Origin: Ailanthus altissimus
Taxonomy: Eukaryota > Streptophyta > Magnoliopsida > Sapindales > Simaroubaceae
Length of the DNA stretch: 64,000 nucleotides
Reading direction: 5' to 3'
Assembly (NCBI GenBank): GCA_946807835.1
Contig: OX327705.1
Span: 15,840,501 to 15,904,500 of the forward strand
The notes beneath the pieces are model-generated. The model was not told the origin of the DNA, searched no databases, and saw nothing but the letters and a program-made list of their open reading frames with translations. Shown here one piece after another: positions 1-11,065 of the stretch; position 1 is the first letter of the stretch; each line of letters starts with the position of its first letter. The position numbers were made by a program, and so were the translations under genes.

Positions 1-270
1 GCGGCGTAGCGTGAGGTCACTGTGAGGGCTGGGCTGGCTCGGGGGGGCAGCAGTTGATTGATTCAGCTGGAAAAATGAAGAAGAGAGAGGTGGCGGCAAT
101 GGCATAGTGCTACTATTAGGGATATTTTATTATTATTATTTTTACCATTCAAATGTAATATTATTAAATAAATTAATAATATTACAATGTAAGATTCTTA
201 ATATAAAAATTAAAAAATTATCAGGACATTATATAGGAATTAGATATGTCTAATAAAATTTATTCGACTT
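1..270. other. Unassigned flank, GC-rich then AT-rich
   Basis: The first 110 bases are G-rich, with no complete reading frame; the remainder is AT-rich with runs of TTATTA. It could be the edge of a gene or element lying outside the window. Nothing else can be supported. Confidence 0.4.
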
Positions 271-545
271 ATTACTCTCTTAAAGAGAGAACTTATAGAC
301 TCCAAAAATATGAACGATTACTCTCGCGTAAGAGGAAACCCTATACTCGTGTAAGAAGGGACTAACCTACTCTCATACGGGAGAGAACAAAAACAATACC
401 CTTACATAAGAGGGGACAAACACTCAACCCTCACGTACGAGGGGATGAAACAATACTACCCTCCAGCAGTAGAAGACGACAAAACAATACTGCCTCCAGT
501 AGGAGAAAGACAAAAAAAAATGCTACCCTTACGTAGGAGGGGGCA
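271..545. repeat. Tandem array of nine imperfect palindromes, about 31 bp apart
   Basis: Nine related units start near 273, 310, 345, 369, 398, 427, 458, 492 and 524. Each has the form A-CCCT(Y)-ACGTA-(N)-AGGGG followed by a short ACAAAA-type spacer; the best palindromes are at 427-445 and 524-543. Subterminal repeats of DNA transposons and LTR enhancer repeats can look like this, but no element ends are visible, so the function is unknown. Confidence 0.6.
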
Positions 546-714
546 AAACATATCTCATGCAGTAGACAAAAACCACCGCATTATTTTTGATATCCTCCGA
601 CAACAATCAATACTCATATAATCCATTCAACACTACAGCCAACAACATGGATCACAAAACCAATACAGTGACAATATTACAGTATCATGATAGGCACGGG
701 TCACAGCAATCGAT

Positions 715-960
715 TTGTTTGGCTTTATGGTCTGCAGGAACTTGACTGCTACATTAGTTACGAGTTCTATAAAGGTGTCAAAGAAGGCACAAGGGCGATT
801 TTTGATGACGATCGCCGGATTCCGGCAGAGATCGAAAGACCAACACAAGCTCAAATCGACATCAATGGCACTTTCTGGTGAACTGCAAGGCCACTGGGGG
901 AGAGGCAGGAAGGGAGTCACGGACCGGCCTGTTGGAGTCAGATCTTCACACGGTGGAGAG
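715..960 (+). other. Left half of an open frame split by the Copia insertion
   Basis: Frame 1 is open from 715 to the insertion point at 960. If the Copia element and one TSD copy are removed mentally, it continues at 6301 in the same frame to a stop at 6430-6432, about 126 codons in all. The protein is basic and low in recognisable motifs; I do not recognise it. The sequence is more GC-rich than its surroundings, so it may be an exon or UTR of a former gene or captured fragment. An overlapping frame on the minus strand (633-971) is equally open, so coding on either strand is unproven. Confidence 0.3.
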
Positions 961-1376
961 TGTTGGATCATAAACTTGATCCATTATGGGAGCCTAAACC
1001 CAAAATCAATCAAATTGGAGTCCAAGTCCATAATTAAGGTCCAAAACTACTAACCTTCTACCTAGAATCTTCTAGGGTGTGGTAATTAAGCATGTGAATA
1101 ATTTGGAAGGATGGAGAAGAATGAAGAAGAATGAGGTGTATGGTTATTGTAATTTTGGATTAGTTTATTTGTGGTGTAGGATTGTTCTTAAGTAGTATAA
1201 ATACCCCTCCCCATTTTAGTTTAGGTATCAAGAAAAATTAAGAGCTTCTAAGTGAGTGAAGAAGCAAACTCTAATAAAGAGTGAGTTATAGTATCTTGTT
1301 TTTGAGTGAGAGTGCTCTGGTAATATTTGTTTGAGTTTAAATAAAAGTTATTTGTGTGAGTGTTTTATTTTCAACA
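961..1376 (+). repeat. Copia 5' LTR
   Basis: 416 bp, TG to CA. It contains a TATA box (1196-1203) and the AATAAA-like signals expected of an LTR. It is 9 bp longer than the 3' LTR, mainly because of a duplicated GAAGAAT-type decamer near 1114-1130. Confidence 0.97.
1196..1203 (+). promoter_or_regulatory. TATA box of the Copia LTR
   Basis: TATAAATA followed by a C-rich stretch, about 180 bp before the LTR end. The same motif is kept in the 3' LTR near 6117-6124. Its position fits the U3/R boundary of a plant Copia LTR. Confidence 0.7.
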
Positions 1377-1379
1377 AAG

Positions 1380-1391
1380 TGGTATCAGAGC
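1380..1391 (+). other. Primer-binding site, initiator tRNA-Met
   Basis: TGGTATCAGAGC starts 3 bases after the LTR end. This 12-mer is the standard plant Copia site complementary to the 3' end of initiator methionine tRNA. Confidence 0.95.
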
Positions 1392-1795
1392 AAGTTGGAA
1401 AGTATACACTATTGCATATCAAATCTAAGGTCTCGACGAGAGGAATCCGACACCACCAAAATCTCCCCAATCTGAGTTCGGACGCGCCTCCACGCGCCAC
1501 CGGAAGACTGCTGCCAGAAAATCGAGTTGACTCATCGAGTTAAGCCGAGTTGGACCATTGACCGAGCCGCCAAGCCGAGTTGACCGAGCCATAAGCCTGT
1601 TGACCGAGCCGTCCAAGAGAGTTGACTGAGCCGTCAAAATCATTGGCCGTTGACCAGGTTAGGGTTGATTTTGACCGTTGACTTTGACCGTTGACCAAAA
1701 ATTGAAATTTTGACCAGGTCCCTTCCAAAGTTTTTTCGGCGTTCCGGATTCATCTGTGCAATCGAATTTTGCAAATTATCATTATATTGAGAGAT

Positions 1796-4700
1796 ATGGC
1801 AAATGGTATGGCACCATTCCAAGTTCCGACACTCAACAACAATAATTACGACAATTGGAGTATCAAAATGAAGGCACTTCTTGGATCACAAGATGTGTGG
1901 GATATCATAGAGAAAGGCTATAACGAGCCTGCGGATGATGCTGCTTTTACTGCTCTTACACCAGATTAAAAGATAACTTTGAAGGATTCAAGAAAGAGAG
2001 ACAAGAAGGCTCTCTATCTCATCTATCAAGCATTAGATGATGATGGCTTTGAAAAGATTTCGAGTGCAAGCTCTAGCAAGGAAGCGTGGGAGAAGCTGCA
2101 AACCTCTTACAAAGGATCTGAGCAAGTGAAGAAGGTCCGTCTCCAAACATTAAGAGGTGAATTCGAATCCTTACACATGAAAGTATATGAGTCTATTTCG
2201 GATTATTTCTCAAGAGTAGTAGCTGTTTCTAATCAATTAAAAAGAAATGGTGAAAAGTTAGAAGATGTGAGGATAATAGAGAAGATACTCCGTTCGTTGG
2301 ATCCCAAATTTGAGCACATCGTCGTGATGATTGAAGAAACTAAAGATTTAAAAAAAATGACGATCGAGCAACTCCAAGGATCATTGCAAGCATACGAAGA
2401 GAAGCATAAGAAGAAGCATGGGTTTACTGAGCAACTCCTCAAGCTACAACTCAAGGATATGCATGAAAGCCAAAGCAATGATAGAAACCAACGTGGTCGA
2501 GGCAGAGGTAGAGGTCGTGGACGAGGTGGAAGTCGCGGTCATGGACGAGGCTGGAATTACAACAACAACAATTCCAACAACTATGAGAAAAGAGAAAGCT
2601 CAACACGAGGCCGTGGAAGAATCAATCCGAACTCAAGGTATGGAAAATCTCAAGTTCGATGTTATAATTGTCAGAAGTTTGGGCATTATGCTTCAGAATG
2701 TAGAGCCCCCAATAACAAAATTGAGGAGAAGGCCAACTACATAGAGGAGAAGACAGATGGCAAAGAAACTCTTCTTCTAGCACGAAAGGAAACTGATGGT
2801 GGCCAAGCAAATTCCTGGTATCTTGACAGTGGTGCAAGCAATCACATGTGTGGAAGGAAAGACATGTTCGTGGAGCTAGACGAGTCAGTAAGCGGAAATG
2901 TTTCGTTTGGAGATGATTCCACAATAGCAGTGAAAGGGAGAGGTAACATCCTTATCCATTTGAAAGATGGGAGACATCAGTTTATTTCCAATGTCTACTA
3001 TGTGCCTAATATGAAAAGTAACATCTTGAGTTTAGGGCAACTGTTAGAGAAAGGTTATGATATTCATATGAAGGATTATAATCTTTCTATAAAAAATGAT
3101 AAGAATAACTTCATTGCTAAAGTGCCGATGTCAAAGAATAGAATGTTCTTGATCAACATACAAAACGATGTTGCAAAGTGCCTGAAAGCTTGCTACAAAG
3201 ATGCATTATGGCTTTGGCATCTTCGATTTGGGCATCTCAATTTTGGAGGTCTAGAGCTGCTATCTAAGAAGGAGATGGTGAAGGGGCTACCTCGCATCAA
3301 CCATCCTGACCAGCTTTGTGAAGGGTGTCTAGTCGGTAAATAATTCAGGAAAAGCTTTCCAAAGGAGTCAAAGACAAGAGCCAAGAAACCACTCGAGCTC
3401 ATCCATATCGATGTGTGTGGACCGATCAAGCCAAGCTCTCTCAGTAACAGTAACTATTTTCTTCTTTTCATTGATGATTTTTCAAGAAAAACCTGGGTAT
3501 ATTTCTTGAAACAAAAGTCAGAAGTTTTCGAAGTCTTCAAGAAGTTCAAAGCAGCAGTGGAGAAAGAAAGCGGTAGAAAGATCAAAGCTATGAGATCCGA
3601 CCGAGGTGGAGAATTTACTTCCAGGGAGTTTCAAGAGTTCTGTGAAGCAAATGGAATTCGTCGACCAATGACAGTTCCTAGATCCCCCCAACAAAATGGC
3701 GTGGCAGAAAGAAAGAACAGAACAATCCTCGACATGGCACGAAGCATGCTCAAAAGCAAGAAACTACCCAAGGAATTTTGGGCGGAAGTAGTAGTGTGTG
3801 CAGTCTACTTGTCAAACCGATCTCCAACAAGAAGTGTATGGGGAAAGACACCGCAAGAGGCATTGAGTGAAAGAAAGCCTGGCATTTCCTACCTGAGAAT
3901 CTTTGGAAGTATAGCCCATGTTCATGTACCGGACGAGAGAAGAACGAAGCTTAATGATAAAAGTGAGAGTTTTATCTTCATCGGCTATGATGCTAATTCG
4001 AAGGGCTACAAGTTGTACAATCCAGACAATAAGAAGATTGTGATTAGTCGAGATGTGGTCTTCAACGAAGAAGAAGAATGGGATTTTAACTTTCATGCAG
4101 GTGACTTCAATTTCTTTCCTCAGTTTGAAGAAGATGAGCAGACAACGAGGGAGCAACTAGGACCTCAACAAGAGCTTGAAACTCCACCCACTTCACCAAC
4201 ATCAACCACTCAAAGATACTCATCACCTTCGTCATCGTCAAGTGGGAGTAAAGTGAAAGAGTTGTGCAACGTACAAGAAGCCTTAGAGATCTCTATGAGG
4301 TAACTGAACGACAAGATAATCTTACATTATTTTGTCTGTTTGTCGATTGTGAACCAGTGAGCTTTCAAGAAGCAGTACGAGAGAAGAAGTGGAGAGATGC
4401 GATGGACGAAGAAATTAAGGCCATCGAGAAGAATAACACATGGGAACTCACCTCACTTCCCAAAGGACATAAGGCGATAGGTGTCAAATGGGTGTACAAA
4501 ACAAAGCAAAACGCCAAAGGAGAGATTGAAAGGCACAAGGCGAGGCTAGTTGCTAAAGGCTATAGTCAAAAGGCTGGAATTGACTATGATGAGGTATTTG
4601 CTCCTGTTGCTCGATTGGAGACTATTAGACTAATCATTTCTTTGGCAGCTCAAAACAAGTGGAAGATACAGCAAATGGATGTAAAGTCTGCCTTCCTAAA

Positions 4701-5901
4701 TGGAGTTCTTGAAGAGGAAGTCTACATTCAGCAACCATCAGGCTACGAAGTCAAAGGCCACGAAGACAAGGTGTTGAAGTTGAAAAAGGCTCTTTACGGG
4801 CTAAAACAAGCACCAAGGGCATGGAATAGCCGAATTGACAAGTACTTCCAAGAGAATGGCTTCAAAAAATGTTCCTACGAGCACGCTCTATATATCAAGA
4901 TCAAAGATGGAGATATTTTGATCGTGTGCCTCTACGTGGACGATTTGATCTTCACCGGAAGCAACCCAAGCATGTTCAATGAATTCAAGGAAGTGATGAC
5001 AAAAGAATTCGAGATGACAGACATGGGGCTCATGGCGTACTACCTTGGCATTGAAGTTAAGCAACAAAAGGATGGAATTTTCATTTCACAAGAAAGCTAT
5101 GCAAAGGAGATCCTGAAGAAGTTCAAGATGGAGAATTGTAAGCCGATAAGCACACCGACGGAATACGGAATCAAGATGTCCAAACATGAAGAAGGCGAAA
5201 GTGTAGATCCAACATTCTTCAAAAGTTTGATAGGAAGTCTACGCTATCTAACTTGCACGAGGCCCGATATTCTTTACGCAGTTGGATTGGTCAGTCGCTA
5301 CATGGAATCTCCAACAACCACCCATTTTAAAGCCGCAAAGAGAATTCTTCGCTATCTGAAAGGTACAATTGACTTTGGCTTGTTCTATTCAGTTTCTAAT
5401 GATTACAAGCTTGTTGGATATAACGATAGTGATTGGGGTGGAGACATAGATAATCGAAGGAGCACTACTGGATTCGTATTTTTCATAGGAGATACTGCTT
5501 TCACATGGATGTCAAAGAAACAACCGATTGTCACATTGTCCACTTGTGAAGCGGAATATGTTGCTGCTACCTCATGCGTTTGTCATGCAATTTGGATAAG
5601 AAATCTATTGAAGGAGATAGGCTTGATACAAGAAGAGCCTACCAAGGTTTGTGTCGACAACAAGTCAGCCATTGCCTTAACCAAGAATCCGGTATTCCAT
5701 GATCGAAGCAAACACATCGATATTCGCTACCACTATATAAGGGAGTGTGTTGCAAGAAAGGATGTTCAAGTTGAATATGTGAAGTCACAAGATCAAGTTG
5801 CCGATATTTTTACCAAACCACTGACAAGCGAAGACTTCATAAGATTAAGGAACTTACTATGGGTCACAAGATCAAGTTTAAGGGGGGGTGTTGGATCATA
5901 A
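1796..5901 (+). pseudogene. Copia gag-pol polyprotein, broken
   Basis: The start is the ATG at 1796 (MANGMAPFQVP). Order: gag with an NYDNWSIKMKALL motif typical of plant Copia gag; an RGRGRGRG-rich stretch; a CX2CX4HX4C zinc knuckle (CYNCQKFGHYASEC, about 2660-2702); protease with the DSGAS active site (about 2824-2838); integrase HHCC finger (3220-3330) and catalytic core with IDVCGP, a DRGGEF motif and a downstream E; RT with YVDD at 4933-4944; and RNase H near 5415-5620. Breaks: TAA at 1967-1969 in gag, TAA at 3341-3343 just after the integrase finger, and a frame change between about 4230 and 4303, after which RT and RNase H continue in frame 1. The stop at 5899-5901 lies just inside the 3' LTR. 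In an active copy one polyprotein would be made and cleaved by the protease in virus-like particles. Confidence 0.96.
5874..5888 (+). other. Polypurine tract of the Copia element
   Basis: A purine-rich run ending in seven G residues immediately before the 3' LTR, the expected primer site for plus-strand DNA synthesis. It overlaps the end of the pol frame. Confidence 0.9.
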
Positions 5902-6295
5902 ACTTGATCCATTATGGGAGCCTAAACCCAAAATCAATCAAATTGGAGTCCAAGTCCATAATTAAGGTCCAAAACTACTAACCTTCTACCTAGAATCTTC
6001 TAGGGTGTGGTAATTAAGCATGTGAATAATTTGGAAGGATGAAGAAGAATGAGGTGTATGGTTATTGTAATTTTGGATTAGTTTATTTATGTGGTGTAGG
6101 ATTGTTCTTAAGTAGTATAAATACCCCTCCCCATTTTAGTTTAGGTATCAAAAAAATTAAGAGCTTCTAAGTGAGTGAAGAAGCAAACTCTAATAAAGAG
6201 TGAGTTATAGTATCTTGTTTTTGAGTGAGAGTGCTCTGATAATATTTGTTTGAGTTTAAATAAAAGTTATTTGTGTGAGTGTTTCATTTTCAACA
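5889..6295 (+). repeat. Copia 3' LTR
   Basis: 407 bp, TG to CA, nearly identical to the 5' LTR. It lacks one 10-bp GAAGAAT-type unit present in the 5' copy and is followed by the TSD GAGAG (6296-6300). Confidence 0.97.
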
Positions 6296-6300
6296 GAGAG

Positions 6301-6432
6301 AGACATCAACTTCGAATGCAAAGAAGAAGATACATGGCCGCTGAGGGGTGGGACGATGTAAATTTGCTCATCTTGGCCACAGCCCCTCCAAACACTAGCA
6401 GAGAAGATCCACAACCAGTATCACGAAGCTAG
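6301..6432 (+). other. Right half of the open frame split by Copia
   Basis: This continues, in phase with 958-960, the frame described at 715-960 and ends at TAG 6430-6432. It contains a short basic stretch and a WDDV motif but matches no family I know. The coding status is uncertain. Confidence 0.3.
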
Positions 6433-6624
6433 CGGCATCACTAAAGGAAAGTTGAAAAAACAAAAAAGAAAACCAAAAGCCTCCTCTCCGATGGAGGGCT
6501 GAATACAGACTTTTGAGAGATTTAGGATTTTTATCTTTCTTTATTATTATTATTTATTGTTATTATTAAACACTTGTGAAAGGTTGTATTTTATTTTGTT
6601 TTTTTAATATTTTTTATTTGCGAT

Positions 6625-6780
6625 TAGGTGTGGGTAGGAACATCTGCTTCTGGTCATTGATTTAATTTCTAATTTTCAATTTGATAATATTGAAATCAAA
6701 TCAAACTAAATCTAATTGATTCGTTTCAATTTGGTTAGTTGTCGAATCTCTTTTCCTTTGTGTACCCCTACCCAAACTAA
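6625..6780. mobile_element. Possible small MITE-like element
   Basis: About 155 bp of AT-rich DNA is bounded by TTAGGTGTGGGTAGG on the left and the near-reverse complement CCTACCCAAACTAA on the right. No clear target duplication is seen. The rest of 6433-7161 is AT-rich with no gene. Confidence 0.3.
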
Positions 6781-7161
6781 TAAAAGTGAAAATAACAAAT
6801 TTAAACTACATAGCACAATAACATCTTACTACGATGATAGATCAGAATAAATTATATGACCTCTCAAGGTAGCAAATATTTTTCTTATTTCTTTTGTTTA
6901 ATAATTTAGTTTGTTTTGTGTCTCTCCTCGTGTAAAGTGTAAACACTCATTGTCGACATCAATCAACGGTTTTAAATTATATAACTAAATATACTCTCTC
7001 TTTTTCTCTCCATTTTGCCCCTTTACAAATAAAAATACCATTATACCCTCTTTTTCTCTAGGCTACAATTCATTATTTTTTCAAAATTCTTCAAAATTTG
7101 TAGATCAACTTTAAATATTGTATATTTTAAAGATTTGAATTAAAATAATCAATTGTGGTGT

Positions 7162-7384
7162 TAGAAAAATTAAAAATAAGCTTAAATTAGTGAATTTTTA
7201 TTCTAAATTTAATTTAATTATATTTTTAAATATTTTTCGATATAATTGTTAGAAATGTGTAGATGCGTTAGAAAGATGTAAAATATGTTGAAAATAAGTG
7301 TAAGATGTCAAAAATGGTAAAACAATGTCCGAAATGGCGCATTTCAACCATTTTTACGATTATCCGTGAAGCCATGTGCCGGCA
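7162..7384 (+). repeat. Left terminal inverted repeat of the MULE
   Basis: About 223 bp, pairing in reverse complement with 9068-9297 with scattered substitutions. It ends inward at the CATGTGCCGGCAT block. Confidence 0.75.
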
Positions 7385-7931
7385 TTTATTTTATACATAT
7401 AAAGTTAAAATGTGTAAATTTAGTGTAAAGATATGTTAAAAATATTAAAATAAGGTTAAACATAAGTACAAAAAGTAAAAAATTACAATAAAACGACTGA
7501 AAATTGTGCACGCTTCAGGGCCGAATCAATGTGTGTCTCGTGACACGTGAGCCGGAGCATGTTCCATGCGTGGGGCATGAATCTCCACACACTGACGCGT
7601 GATTGGACGCGCCAAGCTTACTCATGCCATGTAGCATGCTTTATCGAGCGTGCATTAACCTGCTAAGGAGCGCACGTTGATATGCGCTCTGTAGCGCACG
7701 CTACACAGTGCACTTCACATTCATGTGGCATTTTAATTTTTTTTTAAATTAATATTTTTCTTTATTTTTTCTATTAAGTTTTATTTATTTTCTTATTAGT
7801 TTTTATTTTATAATTTTTATATATTTAGATTCAATACTTTACTATTTTTATTTATTATATATATACACTAAACTAATAATTATTTTTGGTATTTTTTAAG
7901 TGCTGCTGATATTATCATGACACAAATTTTG

Positions 7932-8160
7932 ATCATTATATACTTTGAGGAAAGATTGGAGAGTTCCAGTAATGGTTTTGAGAGATGCATTGGATATCAA
8001 AATGTACACATAGTAGTTCTAAAAAATATTAAATATGAAGCATTGTTGAGAAGAGTTTGTCATCTTCTGAGAGTTGATCAGGTGTAGTATAACTTGACTC
8101 TGAAGCTCGAGGTTCCTTCAAGTTTTATAAAGTTAAGACCTATTTCACAATCCTCGCTCC
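7932..8160 (+). pseudogene. MuDR-type transposase N-terminal remnant
   Basis: Reading from 7932 gives a degenerate stretch containing YEALLRRVCHLLRVDQV, then an in-frame TAG (about 8085-8087), then YNLTLKLEVPSS and a KLRPIS motif. This pattern (a helix with a conserved R-V-C-x-L-x-V-D block, then Y-x-L-x-L-K and P-I-x-I) matches the N-terminal region preceding the MULE transposase domain in plant mudrA-like proteins. The DDE catalytic domain is absent, so it is a deletion derivative. No start codon can be assigned. Confidence 0.55.
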
Positions 8161-8347
8161 CTACCGCTTGTTGAGGTAAGTTCTCCCTTAAACGAATGAT
8201 TGGCTAAGGGAAGCACAAAATACTGGATGACTCTACAAGGATCACGTGACATCAATAATTTATAAAATACATAAAACATACACATTGTCACTACATTTAT
8301 ATTATTATCGAATGTGCTATTGAACTATGGATCTAAATCCTGGTAAA

Positions 8348-8599
8348 TCAACTCGTTTCTACCTTTAAAGTATCTATGCAAAGTCTACTATCCAACCCAC
8401 TTACTAACGAATAATCTCTCATCCTCAAATCAATAATCAAATAAAACTCTAGATGAGAGAATCTAATATGTCTGTTGCTTATATAGAACCACAATTCTTT
8501 ATGTAAATTTTTGGTATGTACACGTCTTAATAAAACTTCGTGTATTAAAATACATGAGAATGGAATATCTTGTACATCCAAAATTTTTTCAAAACACAT
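8348..8599 (-). pseudogene. DUF1985 domain fragment (MULE-associated)
   Basis: The 83-residue minus-strand frame contains LIHEVLLRR, KELWFYISNRHIRFSHLEF and a degenerate x-x-G/D-L-R motif. The ELWF...VRFS-x-x-EF pattern is characteristic of DUF1985, found in plant transposon-borne Ulp1-protease-like proteins. The protease domain is not present. It lies between the MULE arms, opposite in strand to the transposase remnant. Truncated at both ends. Confidence 0.6.
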
Positions 8600-9067
8600 G
8601 ATTCTTAATATTTCAATCTACCTTGAAATCAATTTCTTTTTTATTTTTTTAATAGCCCATAACTTCGAGTAAGCAGATATAATCGATTGGTAAAATTTAA
8701 TTTCGGTAATTATATAATCTTTTGAGATATTCTCCTTCCTGAAAAAAAAATTATAAGCATATAACTAATTATTAAATAATTCAAATAATAACTAAATATT
8801 AAAAATAATTACGAGTAAAAAAAGAATTAAAACTTTTTCATATAACAAAAAATAATATAATAATAATATAATAATTAAAAATTAAAATAATGACTAAATT
8901 TAGTCACAATTTTAATATATTTTTAATAAACAATTAAATAAATTAACTATAAAAAATTTAAAAATTATAAAAAAAATTGCCAATGTGAGTGGGCGTGATG
9001 CGCGGACTTTACAGCACACGCGTCATGCTGATGTGGTGTGTGGGCCACTGTGTCGACGCATGACCCA

Positions 9068-9297
9068 TGTGCCAGCACATGATTTCACGGACAATCATGA
9101 AAAATGGTTGGAATCCGTAATTTTTGGCCTTTTTTTACTATTTTGACCACTTACACTTATTTTTAACTTATTTTACAGCTTACTAACATTACATTTATAT
9201 ATTTCTAACGACTATATACAAAAATAATTCAAAAGCACAAAAAAACTAAATTTAGAATAAAAATTCACTAATTTTTACTTTTTTTAATTTTTATTGG
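9068..9297 (-). repeat. Right terminal inverted repeat of the MULE
   Basis: Reverse-complement partner of 7162-7384. It includes GATTTCACGG and AAAAATGGTTGGAAT inward, and TTTAGAATAAAAATTCACTAA outward. Confidence 0.75.
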
Positions 9298-10125
9298 CTG
9301 ACAAGTGGTAGCCAATGGAAGCATTAGACCTAGTAATCTACTAGACGTGTGGCAGAATTTCCCATTAAAAAAAATATATTTTTGTTATCTAAATTAAAGT
9401 TAACTATATGCTAAATATAAAAGTATAAAATTCTTGTTTTTTTTATATTTTTTAATTTCTTTATATATTTTTAATTATATTTAATATTAGATATTTATTT
9501 TTAAATTAGAGTGAATTCATTTGTTAAAAAAAAAAAAGATAAAGAGAAATAAACAAAAGAGATAAATAATTTTATTATCATTTTTAATTTTTTAATCTTC
9601 GCTCATCTAACTCAAAATTTCTTTTACTTTATGTTATAGGTTTGCAATGAACTTAATAGAGACTTGATGGTTAGATCACAAAACAAAATATGATGATTTA
9701 GATGCCAAAGTTAAAAGAATCATTAATATTTTGTAATTTTTAATTTATTTTTTTTTAATTTATATTGAAGACTCGATTTAGTTTATATTTTCATGTGATA
9801 TTTATAATTCTTTTTAATAAATTATGATTGTTTGTGGTGAAAGACTATTTTACAAAATAAAATTAGTACAAATAAAATAATATTAACGAAATTAAAAAAA
9901 AATTTGAGTGTAGAATACCTATAGAGATCCCCATTCTTATTTAGGGATCCTTAACTCAAAACCCGAATTACATATATCAAATATGGAGTGGGTACGGGAT
10001 TATCACACCATCAAGTAGGTAAATGTAGCTTGCTTTGGCAATTATCAAGTTAGTTCCTATATAATGTGCTTATTGTAAAATTATATAAGTTTTTATAAAA
10101 CTTATTAAGTTAATATAAAATCTAA
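9298..10125. other. AT-rich DNA, no gene seen
   Basis: It begins with a short inverted repeat, ATTGGCTGACAAGTGGTAGCCAAT (split by a small loop), then A/T runs. No frame with protein character and no element ends are visible. Confidence 0.5.
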
Positions 10126-11065
10126 TTCTAATTTATAGTTACGTTAAATGTTATAATTTTAAATTTAATTTTAATTTTAATAACGTTAAATATTATAATT
10201 TCAATTCTAATTTTAATATTAATTACGTTAATTATTATAATTATAATTTTAATTATGTTTAATGTTATAACTATTACAAATTTAATTTTAATTACAATAA
10301 ATATTATAATTTCAAATTCAAATTCAATTACAATAAATAATTCCGATTATAATTCTAATTTCAATTACGTTAAATATTATAAGTCTAAATTTAATTTTAA
10401 TTTTAATTACATTAAATGTTGTAATTCCAAATCTAATTTTAATTTTAATTTCAATTACATTAAATGTTATAATTCTGATTTTAATTTAATTTTAATTACA
10501 TTAAATTATATAATTCTAATTTCAATTTTAATTTCAATTACGTAAAATTTTATAAGTCCAAATTTAATTTCAATTTCAATTATGTTAAATGTTTTAATTT
10601 CAAATCTAATTTCAATTTTAATTATGTTAAATGTTGTAATTTTAATTCCAATTTCAAGTTCAATTATATTAAATATTATAATTTTAATTTTAATTTTAAT
10701 TATGGTAAATGTTATAATTATTTCAAGTTTAATTTTGATTTTGATTATGTTAAATGTTATAATTTTAAATATAATTTCAATTTCAATTACGTTAAAATGT
10801 TATAATTCTAATTTTAATAACAATTATATTAAGTGTTATAATTTAAAATTTAATTTCAATTTTAATTAAGTTAAATTTTCTAAGTTCAAATCCAATTTTA
10901 ATTACGTTAATTGTTGTAATTTCAAATTCAACTTTAATTTCAATTATGTTAAGTATTAAAATTCTAAATTCAATTTCAATTTCAATTACGTTAAATATTA
11001 TAATTTTAATTTTAATTATGTTAAATGTTAAAATTATTCTAAATTCAAATTTAAATTTATTTAAT
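10126..11065 (+). repeat. AT hexamer-based minisatellite, block 1 (plus orientation)
   Basis: Degenerate tandem units consist of a constant phrase (ACGTTAAATGTTATAATT) followed by a variable number of AATTYY hexamers, giving units of about 35-60 bp. Unit length varies by whole hexamers, a sign of slippage within larger repeats. The long open frames here (for example 10255-10869) are low-complexity artefacts. Confidence 0.9.

Larger units (their letters stand above)
961..6295 (+). mobile_element. Nearly complete Ty1/copia LTR retrotransposon
   Basis: The element has two LTRs (961-1376 and 5889-6295), each starting TGTTGG and ending CAACA, an initiator-Met tRNA primer-binding site, gag-pol in the Copia order (gag, protease, integrase, RT, RNase H) and a polypurine tract. 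A perfect 5-bp target-site duplication, GAGAG, lies at 956-960 and 6296-6300. The LTRs differ by only about three substitutions plus indels of 10, 2 and 1 bp, so the insertion is recent. The coding region is broken by two nonsense codons and one frame change, so this copy cannot supply its own proteins. Integrase upstream of RT excludes gypsy; I do not assign a Copia lineage. Confidence 0.97.
7162..9297. mobile_element. Decayed Mutator-like element (MULE) with long inverted ends
   Basis: The segment 7162-7384 is closely matched, in reverse complement, by about 9068-9297. The matched blocks include the TTTAGAATAAAAATTCACTAA region near each outer end and an inner block around CCGTGAARYCATGTGCYGGCA. 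GC-rich, GCGC/ACGCGT-rich subterminal DNA lies just inside (7510-7720 and 8985-9065). Between the arms are a mudrA-like N-terminal remnant on the plus strand and a DUF1985 remnant on the minus strand. DUF1985 with a Ulp1-like protease gene is a known companion of some plant MULEs (Kaonashi type), which supports the class. I could not find a 9-bp TSD, so the exact ends are approximate. Confidence 0.7.

Noticed and set aside
10255..10869. Two open frames of about 95 codons
   Set aside because: They are translations of the AT minisatellite (only I, N, L, F, S, K); period multiples of three keep the frame open.
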